Shown: positions 35,126 through 45,991 of the stretch, piece by piece
Numbering within the stretch: position 1 is the stretch's first letter
Layout: each line of letters opens with the position of its first letter
Source: Tenodera sinensis
Lineage: Eukaryota > Arthropoda > Insecta > Mantodea > Mantidae
Reading direction: 5' to 3'
Assembly: GCA_030765045.1 (NCBI GenBank)
Contig: CM060964.1
Location: 273,542,388 to 273,606,387 of the forward strand
DNA length: 64,000 nucleotides
Notes under the pieces: model-generated
Seen by the model: the letters and a program-made list of their open reading frames with translations, nothing else
Databases searched by the model: none
What the model was told of the DNA's origin: nothing
Program-made: the position numbers and the translations under genes

Positions 35126-35671
35126 GCAGTGTGTTATTCTCCTCTCAAGCACCAGTGATACATAAAACTCGCAGAAATGAATTCAGTGGACCCTCTGTTA
35201 AAGAATCCATAGTCTACTCGATCCTTTGAAGAAGAAATTCAGGTTAAAACACTTGGAAGACTACATCTGATATTAGTATTGTTCAGACAGCCAAGGGAAG
35301 AAAAGCTACTGGTAGTTACACAAGACGTTTTCATAGTGACATTTTTACGAAATATTCATGAATATGCGGTTGTGAAATTAGAAATGCCCTTTTCTGCTTT
35401 CCTTGCCTGTTCGGAAGTAATGATTCCTGGTTAAAAAGCTGCATAAATGACCTTAGCCATTTAAATGAATAGGCAAATAAGCATACATTGAGTAGGAAAC
35501 ACTTGAGTAACGTTTTGGTTCTCACTACTCTCTGTGCAGTAAACATCAGTGTACAGCTCAGTTCTGCATATAGCGAGTCTCTTAAACTAAAAATCTGATG
35601 TGTTGCACTCACATGACTTTCTCTACTCTTGTACTAACCATTCTTACAAACTCTTATCACTAGGGCCAGGC
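35126..35671. other. No recognisable feature
   Basis: Unique-looking sequence between LINE B and the first Helentron-like element. The 93-codon minus frame at 35331-35612 has no recognisable motif. Confidence 0.4.
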
Positions 35672-36049
35672 ATTTAATCTTATATATTTAAACGAGCAAT
35701 TCTTGTATATACATATATATTTATTCCGCGCAACTTGGAAACGGCTCTAACGATTTCGATCAAATTTTGTAATCAGATAGGGTTTTGCTTTTTAAGTTCA
35801 GCTATATAGGTGTAATTCCCGAAAAAACGCGATTTTACATAAAAAATAAGATTTTTTATTCCCGCCTCTACGGTGCAATTCTTGTATATACTCACGGTAC
35901 TTCAGAAATAGCTCTAAAGATTTGGATTAAATTTTTGTATACATGCATATTACATTCACAGCGATTTCTCTACTCACTTTTAGGTAACACATTCACATCT
36001 CTTTCTCTACTCACTCTTCTATAAACAATTTTCCATAAAAACGTGGTTT

Positions 36050-36560
36050 TGCACCAAAAAACATTTTTATCCGCACATTTAAAATAAGTCATACCATGTT
36101 CTATATGTTTGAAATATAAATACTATTACATTCACACTGTTTTCGCCTCTCACTTTTAGGTAACACATTCATATCTCTTTCTCTACTCACTCTTCTACAA
36201 ATAAGTCATGCAATTTTCTGTATGTTTGAAATAGAAATGCTACATATTATATTCATACTGTTTTCTCTAGTCACTTTTAGGTAACACATTCACATCTCTC
36301 TCTACTCACTCTTCTACAAATAAGTCATGTAATTTCGTGCATGTTTGAAATAGAAATGTTACGTATTACATGCACACTGTTTTCTCTACTTGCTTTTGGG
36401 AAACACATTTGTTTCTCTACACACTCTTCTAGAAATAAGTCATACAATTTTTTGCATGTTTGTAATAGAAATGCTGCGTATTACATTCACAGTGTTTACT
36501 ATGCTCACTGTTAGGTAACACATTCACATCTCTTTCTCTACTCACTCTTCTACAAACAAT
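36050..36560. repeat. ~120-bp tandem repeats in Helentron-like copy 1
   Basis: Four units share the order 'ataagtcat', 'atgtttgaaatagaaatgct', 'attacattcacactgttttc', 'ttaggtaacacattcac', 'ctactcactcttctac'. The units differ from each other by small changes. The same unit is amplified more in copy 2 (38610-39595). Confidence 0.85.
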
Positions 36561-37570
36561 TCATATCATCTATACAACTTGGATGTTTGTATATACCTAA
36601 CTGTTAAGCTCGAAAACCGCTTAACCGATCACCGCGAAATTCGGAACGTATATGTATTTTTTCATGGGGAAATATTTTATGGTAACAATTTTACTACACA
36701 GTATATTACTTTCAAATGGCTTTCTACTCGCATTTCTTTTACGTAGCACATTCATTTATCCTCTGTTTGCCCTTCAACATACAATTCATATAATATTCTA
36801 TGATTGAAATATAAATGCAACGTATTAAATTCACACGACTTCCTCGACTAATTCTTCCTTTACGAGGCACCATCAGTCTTCTTTCGCTACTCGCCCTTCA
36901 ACATATAATTCATACAATTTGATATGTTTGAAAAAGAAGTACAACGTATTATATTCATACTATTTTCTCTACTCACTATTGTTTTATGTAATAATTCACA
37001 TGCTATTCCCTATCGTTTATCAACTCCATACATACCAACGCCTATACATATCGTATGTTAAAGAGTGGATAAACTCCAAAACAGATTGACCGATCGCCAT
37101 GAAAAGTGATATATCTAATTGTTTTCATGGCGAAGGTTTTTATGCAATCCATTTTACCACCCAACGTATTACGTTCACATAGTTTTCTCTACTCCTTTTT
37201 CTTTTACCTAACATACTATTCCCTCTTCTACAAACATACATTTTTCCATGCACTTGAAATATAAGTGTAACGTATAACATTCACACGGTTTTTCTACTCA
37301 TTTCTATTTTACTAAACACAATCACATTTCTTTCACTACTCCCGTTTCAGCGAACAATTACGAACAATTCATACAATTTTCTATATGATTGAAACAGAAA
37401 TGCGTAGTAAATTCACATGGCTTTATCAACCAGCTTTTCTTCCTGTAGTATTTGTTATTGTTCAACAGTGCTTTTGCTTAGTGTTGCTCCGATGTTTTAA
37501 TAAAAAGTAAAGAAATATTTAAAAAAAGTAAAGTAATCACAATTGATGTCAGGAGTGCGCCGAAAAGCAC

Positions 37571-37941
37571 GATATGGAACAGTTGATGAAACAAATGTTA
37601 GCCGAGGTGGACATAATGGGAAATGAAATGAATTCTGGAATGCGGCAGAGGAAACAAATATGAAAACCGAATTGGAAAAATGTAAACTACGGAATAGAAA
37701 ATATAGGAACAAAGATGGACAAAATGAAAACAAAAATGGAAGGCAAACTGAAAATGTAAACTCCGAAACAGAAAAGAAGAAGACGGGAATGTGTAATATG
37801 AAGGTAGATCTATTGGATAATACGAGTACTAACGAGCGACTGGCCAGAGTAAAGGAAGCCATGGAAGAACTCGACGGAAAGACGATGGACCTTGGTGAAT
37901 GTGTTAACGCCCTGGAGTCAATCGCAGCAGCAAAGAACTGA
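37571..37941 (+). pseudogene. Coiled-coil gene fragment inside Helentron-like copy 1
   Basis: A short frame beginning MEQLMKQMLAEVDIMGNEMN at 37571 ends at a stop. A second frame of 93 codons starts at 37660 and reads MKTELEKCKLRNRKYRNKDG, ending in ARVKEAMEELDGKTMDLGEC. It is charged and heptad-like. It resembles the coiled-coil N-terminus of arthropod LTR-element gag proteins (compare 47207-45846) and may be a captured fragment. The homologous stretch in copy 2 (43631-43972) differs by indels of 3, 12, 6 and 6 nt only. Confidence 0.5.
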
Positions 37942-38609
37942 ACTCCATAATGGAACAAATGCTCAACGAAAACGTCAAACTGGGTGGATATCTATGGGGG
38001 AGGCCTGTGTTCAGCAGTAGATCTTTTACAGCTGAAATGATGGTGTTTATGAAATATTTGTATCTCGGAAATGACTCTTCACAATTGCGACTAAAATTGT
38101 TATTTAGTTAACGTTTTGAATTTCAGTTTTCCTAAATAAATATCTTCTCCCACAAAAAACAGGATTTCACAAAAACAGAGGCGAAAAACATCGAGCGAAG
38201 CTCGGTCAGCCAGGTACTATATATATTCGTATATAGTACTATATATATTCCGCGCAACTTGGAAACGGCTCTAACGATTTCGATCAAATTTTGTATTCAG
38301 ATAGGGTTTTGCATTTTAAGTTCAGCTATATAGCTGTAAATCCCGAAAAAACGCGATTTTACCAAAAAAATAACATTTTTTATTCCCGCTTCTACAGAGC
38401 AATTCTAGTATACACTCACGGTATTTCAGAAACGGCTCTAAAGATTTGACTAAATTTTTGTATACATGCATATTACATTCACAGCGTTTTCTTTACTCAC
38501 ATTTAGGTAACACATTCACATCTCTATCTCTACTCACTCTTCTATAAAAAATTGTCCATAAAAAACGTGATTTTGCACCAAAAAAAACAAAAAAAAAAAA
38601 ACATTTTTA

Positions 38610-39595
38610 TCGTCACTTTTAAAATAAGTCATACCCTGTTCTATATGTTTGAAATATAAATGCTATTACATTCCCACTGTTTTCTCCTCTCACCTTTAGG
38701 TAACACATTCATATCTCTTTCTCTACTCACTCATCTATAAATAAGTATACATACAATTTTCTGTATGTTTGAAATAGAGATGCTACATATTACATTCACA
38801 GTGTTTTCTCTACTTGCTTTTAGGTAACACATTCACATTTCTTTCTCCACTCACTCTTCTATAAGCAATTTTCCATAAAAAAAACGTGATTTTGCACCAA
38901 AAAACATTTTTATTCGCACCTTTAAAATAAGATATACCATGTTCTGTATATTTGACATAGAAATGCTATTACATTCACACTGTTTTCTCCTCTCACTTTT
39001 CGGTAACACATTCATATCTCTTTCTCTACTCACTCTTCTACAAATAAGTCATGCAATTTTCTGTATGTTTGAAATAGAGATGCTACATATTACATTCACA
39101 GTGGTTTCTCTACTTACTTTTAGGTAACACATTCGTATCTCTTTCTCTACTCACTCTTCTATAAACAATTTTCCATAAAAAACGTGATTTTGCACCAAAA
39201 AACATTTTTATCGTCACTTAAAATAAGTCATACCATATTCTATATGTTTGAAATAGAAATGCTATTACATTTACACTGTTTTTGCCTCTCACGTTTCGGT
39301 AACACATTCACATCTCTTTCTCTACTCACTCTTCTACAAATAAGTCATACAATTTTCTGTATGTTTGAAATAGAGATATTGCATATTATATTCACAGTGG
39401 TTTCTCTACTTACTTTTAGGTAACACATTCATATCTCTTTCTCTACTCACTCTTCTACAGATAAGTCATGCAATTTTCTGTATGTTTGAAATAGACATGC
39501 TACATATTACATTCACAGTGGTTTCTCTACTTACTTTTAGGTAACACATTCACATCTCTTTCTCTACTCACTGTTCTATAAACAATTTTCCATAA
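38610..39595. repeat. ~120-bp tandem repeats in Helentron-like copy 2
   Basis: About eight units of the type described at 36050-36560. Some alternate with a variant carrying 'aacaattttccataaaaaacgtg', giving a partly two-unit periodicity. Confidence 0.85.
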
Positions 39596-39765
39596 AAAAC
39601 GTGACATGATTGAATTATTAATGCAACGCATTACATTCACACGACATCCTCTACTAATTCTTCCTTTACGAGGCACCATCAGTCTTCTTTCGCTATTCGC
39701 CCTTCAACATATAATTCATACAATTTGATATGTTTGAACAAGAAATAAAACGTATTACATTCATA

Positions 39766-40486
39766 TGTAACAGGTGTGGGTAGCCACTTGTAACAGAGTA
39801 CGTTGGGTGCCACTTTTGTGACGATTTTTTTCTGTCACAGGAAATGCCTCGCTAGCTCATCCGGTGCAGTAGCTGCCTCTCCGCTGTGCGCCGCTGCGTT
39901 GATCTTGATTGGGATTAGGTAGGCATGAGTAGGATATTTCTCAGGCGCGAGGTTAGATGACAGACACAGCACAGACGTTTACTGATTTTATTCTTCACCA
40001 CATCATTGCCTCGAAGTGCCGACCTGAGCGAGTTTCTGGTATTGCGTTTTAAGATCGCTATTTACTTCTCCTTACGCTAATCACTGTCGCCTTTCACACA
40101 TCGACGTTTTTGGCGCGAAACTTATCATCTTCGCGATACAGGTTCACCCTCGTAGAGACATCGCAACAGACAGTCAGTCCCGTTCTCTTCCAATTTTTCC
40201 TATTTATGTATCTCACCCCCGCACTTTCTCTCTAGTCCCGTTATGGGGGAGGGGTGTATTTTCCCCAGCTGTGTCCTTGGACTTTAGGCAAAACGTCCCT
40301 CGGCGCGAGATGACAAAAGAGGTTTTGTCCTCTGGCCTTCAGAAATGTGCTCAGGTCAACATACTTTCAAGAGGCGGCTTCTCTACACAATTTATAATAC
40401 AAAATTATACTTATACCTAAAAGTCTTATATATGTACATTCTGATTCTAAAATTACAAATATATATACATAGAAGTTCCCGTCTCA
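39766..40486. mobile_element. Solo LTR, 721 bp, with 4-bp target duplication
   Basis: The insertion begins TGTAACAGGTGTGGG and ends CGTCTCA, so it has TG...CA ends. It is flanked by CATA at 39762-39765 and 40487-40490. Copy 1 of the host element keeps the uninterrupted site ('attcatactattttctc' at about 36953), which has CATA once. No internal retroviral sequence is present, hence a solo LTR left by LTR-LTR recombination. A 4-bp duplication is usual for Ty3/gypsy. It is unrelated by eye to the 543-bp LTRs at 45449 and 47284. Confidence 0.85.
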
Positions 40487-41065
40487 CATACTATTTTCTC
40501 TACTCACTTTTGTTTTACGTAATAATTCACATGTTATTCCCTGTCGTTTATCAACTTCATACATACCAACGGCTATACATATCGTATGTTGAAGAGTGAG
40601 TAAATTCCAAAACAGGTTGACTGATCGCAATGAAAAGTGACATATCTAATTGTTTTCATGGTGAAGATTTTTATGCAATCCATTTTACCACCCGACGTAT
40701 TACGTTCACATTGTTTTCTCTACTCCCTTTTCTTTTACCTAACATACTACTCCTCTTCTACAAACAATCCATAAATGTTTCAATACACTTGATATATAAG
40801 TACAACGTATAACATTCACACGGTTTTTCTACTCATTTTTCTTTTACTAAACACAATCACATTTATTTCACTAATCCCGCTTCGGCGAACAATTACGAAT
40901 AATTCATACAATTTTCTACATGATTGAAACAGAAATGCACAGTATATTCACATGACTTTATCAACCAGCTTTTCTTCCTGTAGCATTTGTTATTGTTCAA
41001 CAGTGCCTTTGCTCTGGTGTTTTAGTAAAACATAAAGAAATAGTTAAACAAGTAAAGTAATCACA

Positions 41066-43584
41066 AGAGCCCGGATTTTTATGTAATATCAAGGTGCGAA
41101 ATGTGTACATATTTATGTAACAAAAAAACATCAAAATATGTAATGAAATATGTAATATCAACAAAATATGTAAAATTATGTAATAATCTAAACCCTAAGA
41201 TTACAACCTCAAATCTAAATGCAGACTGCAAATTACCCAGAATTTTGTAATTTGATGGGTCTGTAAGTACATAAATTAATTACAACGAGTTAAAATGTAC
41301 TAAATATAGAATTAATTATAGGGAAAATGTTTTGTTGTATGCAGAATTTACCTAAAATTTATTTTCAAGTAGGTAATCACGAAATAAAGATATGTGTTTT
41401 GGATTTTGTTTATTGAACTTACTCATTTCACATAATTATTTTACTTAAATAATGTTGAAGCAATGTTGAAATACTGAACCAATTTATCAATGAGTGAAAC
41501 AATGAATTCAAAATAATTAAATTTTATAATGAAGAGGCATTTGCAGTTTTATATCTCTTGACATACAATGAACAACCAGGCATTTTCATTTTGAGTCTTT
41601 TGTTTCTTTCAACGTACAGTGAATTACCATATACTTCTCCATATTTTCAGGGGGCATTGTTTGTCTCCTATCGGATAAAATGTCATTATAAGCAGAGAAG
41701 CTTCTCCCCAAGTAATAATAAGACAATATTTTAGTATAGGAATCTGATTTGCAGAGAAATGTTTGGATAAATCCACATTGTCACTATTTATCAGTTTAGA
41801 CACGGACAAAACGTAGAGTACCCTGCTTAGCACAGCTTTGAATTTTTCACCTACCTTCCTTTCTGCAAACTACACTAAGTTTCTGTGATGCACGTTCCAT
41901 TAAATCCATATATTCGTGAAGAAGGGAACCTGATGTCTTGATGGTGCTAGACAACCAGCCGAAGTTACTTTTGATGCAAGCACAGGAGCTTGCCACTTTC
42001 GTATCTTTAAAGATGTCCTGAGATTCACGTATGGAAACAGCTACTTCTGAAGAGAACATGTTCACCACTGACTGGACTCCTCCAAAATGTTTACAATAAA
42101 AGTTCACCGCTTCTAACCACGTACCCCATCTTGTAAGTATTGGCTCAGGAAGCAAAGGGACATGTTGGAGATGATTTTTTTAGCACTGAATTCTGTGCAA
42201 TGCTTTCACGAAGACCTTTTTTGTTGCTGATATCAACTTATTCACACAGGGAAAATTACTTCTTGCTACTTCAGCAACACGTTGCAATGCGTGGGCCCAG
42301 CAGGTACATTCAGGTAGAAAACTTTAAGGGTAGTAGCAGCTTTAATCATGTACGCTGCGGCATCTGAACTTTTTCCTCACACACACACCCTCTGGCCACA
42401 GACTCTTCCCATCATTTACGAATCTTGCAATTTTAGAATGATTTGTTTGTTCCAACACCTTGCAGCAGATTAGAAGGACTTTCGGAGTCTAGTTTTCCTA
42501 CTGCTAAATTTGCTATGTACCGACCCATGTCATCTGTAGTTTCATCGACGGCAAACCAAGTACAGGAGTCTCCAATTTCATTCCGTATATGAGCAACTGC
42601 TTCTCCATAACGCACATGAAAATACTTCTTGCTCACAGTAGATTTGTCTGGAATAGCTTTCTTGCAATATTTTTTTTTTAGAAAGGAGCGAAATTGAGGA
42701 ATTTGAAGTTAATGCCACTAAATATTAGCTGCAAGGATTGCATTGCACAGGTCTTTAAAAAAATCATTTCCGGACAGTTCCTGTTGCCTTTGTGTCAATA
42801 GAACTTGTTTTCTAGAAGACTAGGTGTTTGTTGCGTATGTGAAGAACACTTTTGATATGTTGTTCCAATTGAGATTTCATGGAACAGCGAATTCTTTTAC
42901 CTCATGCTTGACAGACTATTACTTTTCCGTTTGTTGTAAAGGTGCTATCTAATTTCACCCATAAATTCAACTTGCAGGAAAGCGAGGACGCAACTGGTGG
43001 CATTTTACTAAGACTTGCAAGAAACTAACTGCAGTATTATCGCCTCGCTATATTGATGGTTGTCCAGCGGCTCACTTTGTTTCCTCGCAGCTATCATATT
43101 ACAAGATGCTGACTACTGCGACAATGGTAACAATGGTAACAATCAATTTCTCCAGTCCTTGTAAATGCCCAAAGCGCTACGAGAAACGTGACACTGGAGG
43201 TCAACATTGTCGAGTCGCACCTGCTTTGATATAAACGGACAACAATCAGAACGAGGCAAGGCGGTTATTATCGCATTCTTAATTTAACTTGCAACCTATT
43301 TCGCAGATTGATTTTTGTTGCTGTCAGCAAAAATTGTGAAAATAGTAGTTTATTATGTGACTACAATATTTTTTAAAAAATAGCAAAATTGTAACGAAAC
43401 CCAGAAAATATGTACGTTTTATGTAGTATCGTTAAAATATGTAGAAACGTGCAAAATATGTAAAAATATGTAAAATAAAAATTTGTAAGGGAGTCCCAAA
43501 TGACGTAATTCGCCAACATTTTTACTTCTCATTGAAATATTATGGAGGATTTAAAATATGTAATTACATAAAAATCCGGGCTCT
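41066..43584 (-). mobile_element. hAT DNA transposon (2.5 kb) with perfect TIRs
   Basis: The ends AGAGCCCGGATTTTTATGTA (41066) and its exact inverse complement (ending 43584) form perfect TIRs of at least 20 bp. The flanks AGTAATCACA (41056-41065 and 43585-43594) are a direct duplication. An 8-bp hAT duplication lies within this, the rest being terminal ambiguity. Helentron-like copy 1 shows the empty site at about 37540-37550. The subterminal regions are full of 'atatgtaa' motifs, possible transposase-binding repeats. A broken transposase is on the minus strand. Confidence 0.92.
41580..43003 (-). pseudogene. hAT transposase (CGGBP1-like), broken
   Basis: From an ATG at 43003 the frame reads MPPVASSLSCKLNLWVKLDS and a BED-type zinc finger. 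Its second Cys is a stop (TGA in place of the Cys after VCQA). Later blocks are SKKYFHVRYGEAVAHIRNEI, WFAVDETTDDMGRYIANLAV (catalytic-core region, frame 42636-42433), PEPILTRWGTWLEAVNFYCK with FGWLSSTIKTSGSLL (frame 42155-41847), and RSFSAYNDILSDRRQTMPPE at the C-terminus near 41680. The wording fits hAT transposases related to CGG-binding protein 1. At least four frame breaks are visible, so this copy depends on another source for movement. Confidence 0.8.
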
Positions 43585-43630
43585 AGTAATCACAATTGTT
43601 GTCAGGACAATCGTGCGCCGAAAAGCACGA

Positions 43631-43972
43631 TATGGAACAGTTGAAATAAATGTTAGCCAAGATGGACATAATGGGAAATGAAATGAATTCCGGAATGCGG
43701 CAGAGGAAACAAATATGAAAACCGAATTGGAAAAATGTAAACTACGGAATAGAAAATATAGGAACAAAAATGGACAAAATGGAAGGCAAATTGAAAATGA
43801 AAACTCCGAAACAGAAAAGATGAAGACGGGAATATCTAATATGAAGATAATTCAATTGGAGAATACTAACGAGCGACTGGCCAGGGTAAAGGAAGCCATG
43901 GAAGAACTCGACGGAAAGATGAAGGACCTTGGCCAATGTGCCCTGGAGTCAATCGTAGCACCGAAGAACTGA
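43631..43972 (+). pseudogene. Coiled-coil gene fragment inside Helentron-like copy 2
   Basis: Homologue of 37571-37941. The main frame has 85 codons (MKTELEKCKLRNRKYRNKNG, then ARVKEAMEELDGKMKDLGQC). Relative to copy 1 it lacks four, two and two residues at three places, and the upstream short frame lacks one codon. Each length change is a multiple of three. Function is unknown; it may be a captured gag-like coiled coil. Confidence 0.5.
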
Positions 43973-44360
43973 ACTCCATAATGGAACAAATGCTCGAAGA
44001 ACACTCAAACTGGGTGGATATCTTTGGGGGAGGCCTGCATTCAGCATTAGACCTTTTAGAGCTGAAATGACGGTGTTTATGAAATATTTGTATCTCGGAA
44101 AGGGCTCTTCACAATTGCGACAAAAATGTTTATTTAGTTAACGTTTTGACTTTCAGTTTATCTAAATAAGTATCTTCTCCCACAAAAAACAAGATTTCAG
44201 AAAACCAGAGGTGAAAAACGCCGAGCGAAGCTCGGTCGCCCAGGTACTGACCTGTAATTTGGTAAAAAATGCATTTATGACCTAAAAATTACAAAAAATG
44301 ACCCAAAAAAGATTACCCCAAAATATTCAAGTTACCAAGAAATAAAGAATTGCCAATAAA

Positions 44361-44646
<286 letters not shown>

Positions 44647-44649
44647 TGT

Positions 44650-45444
44650 TATAAGTAGTCAATCATATTAAAAGAATAGTAATATTGTTATGTTGCGTAC
44701 CCCGGAGAAGCTGGAAAGCTTATTTTTCAATATCACTTGTATAAAGTACTTAACAATGTATCCACTTAGCCTTAATAATATTTATTAATTGTGGAATCTA
44801 TACATTTTAACTTATTATCATCGGGGCGTGTATAGTTTTCTCAGCTTCAGTTTTGCTGATTGAGAAATGGTTTGGTCTGGTGCCGGTACCAAGGACCCGG
44901 CTTACAGGCTACAATTAACATTAACTTACAATTATAAATATTTACAAAGTTTACAGTTTTTGGGTTTAACAATAACCCATACGGTGACCATCTTTAGGGC
45001 ACCGATAACAGTTTTTAGGTTTAGATTAGTCCTTTAGATTGGCATTCCAGAAATTGAAGCAAAATACTAATTAAACTCACTCGATCAACATTTACCATGC
45101 TGCTTTGGTAAATTTGGACATAAAATAGCAATTATCAACAATTGGCTAAGCTGTTATACCCGTGTTAATTTGTAAAAGTGGAGAAAGAGTTGAGATATAA
45201 GGTTATAAAGTTAGGTTAGAGTTACATATTGTTATTGATGGCAGGTGTAGATGCTGCCTCTGATAACACAGGACTCTGGCATCCTCTTCATAACATTAAC
45301 CTATACACTGTTCATCAAGAGATTAGAGGAGATATAAACAAAGCACCGGTTTGTATCACTCCGCGGCCACGTGCATTCACAATGACGCAACACAATTACC
45401 TACCGCTACGCGTAGGTATAATATGCATTTTACACTGCTAAAGG
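44650..45444. other. No recognisable feature
   Basis: AT-rich, unique-looking sequence up to the LTR element. No coding similarity is seen. It ends in ATAT (45445-45448), the left target duplication of the LTR element. Confidence 0.4.
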
Positions 45445-45448
45445 ATAT

Positions 45449-45991
45449 TGTAACTTTTTGGTCTGGGTGTGAAGTAAAGTAGACAGATGTAGTCGAGATA
45501 AAGAAACACTTTTATTTCCGTAAACAGTAACTTTGTACACTCGTTGCAACAACAAGAAAGTCTTTTCCGATTCTCCAACAGCACGGCTCCGAACTCGTAA
45601 CACAAAGAACTAACTCTTCTCCGTCGGCACAACGCTTCACATCGTCTGTCCGTCTCCGTCGGTACGACTACTCAACCTTCACATACGTCTGACTGTTCTC
45701 CGTCGGCACTACTCAACGCTTCACATACGTCTGACCGACTCTTCTCACACTTTACCGCTATTTATATCTCCCAGGCACTATTCTGGAAGCTTCAAGAACG
45801 TTCACTTATTGCGCTGGAGTACAAAGTAGAAGATTCCAGTAGCCTCTATCCTTTTCTCTCTTTCGGGAAGCGCCCCAACAATGCGGCCATTCTCTGTCTC
45901 TTTCCTTCTGCTCCTTTGCGGTAGTGCCGACAATAATGCGATGGGTGACAATTGCGGCTGTCGGCAATTAGATACGGCGGGCGCGGTGACA
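45449..45991 (-). repeat. 3' LTR of the non-autonomous element
   Basis: 543 bp, TG...CA on the minus strand. It is nearly identical to 47284-47826. The 453-codon frame terminates within it at 45846. Confidence 0.92.

Larger units (their letters stand above)
35672..38214 (+). mobile_element. Helentron-like element, copy 1
   Basis: The left end contains 'aacgagcaattcttgtatat' and 'cgcgcaacttggaaacggct'. The right end contains the hairpin CGAGCGAAGCTCG and then 'gtcagccaggtacta'. The interior has about 120-bp tandem repeats and a gene-like fragment (37571-37941). This layout (AT-rich left end, central tandem repeats, short stem-loop near the 3' end, no target duplication) is that of Helentron/DINE-1-type non-autonomous rolling-circle elements. 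No helicase is encoded. A second copy follows directly. Near 36570-36660 a segment with 'ccgcttaaccgatcaccgcg' resembles the end of another such element. Confidence 0.65.
38216..44247 (+). mobile_element. Helentron-like element, copy 2, carrying two insertions
   Basis: It starts with the same 'ccgcgcaacttggaaacggc' as copy 1, about 35 bp after copy 1 ends, and finishes with the same hairpin CGAGCGAAGCTCG at about 44222-44235. Removing a solo LTR (39766-40486) and a hAT transposon (41066-43584) leaves about 2.8 kb, which aligns with copy 1. Differences are the number of internal tandem repeats and loss of the segment matching 36560-36790. Confidence 0.65.
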
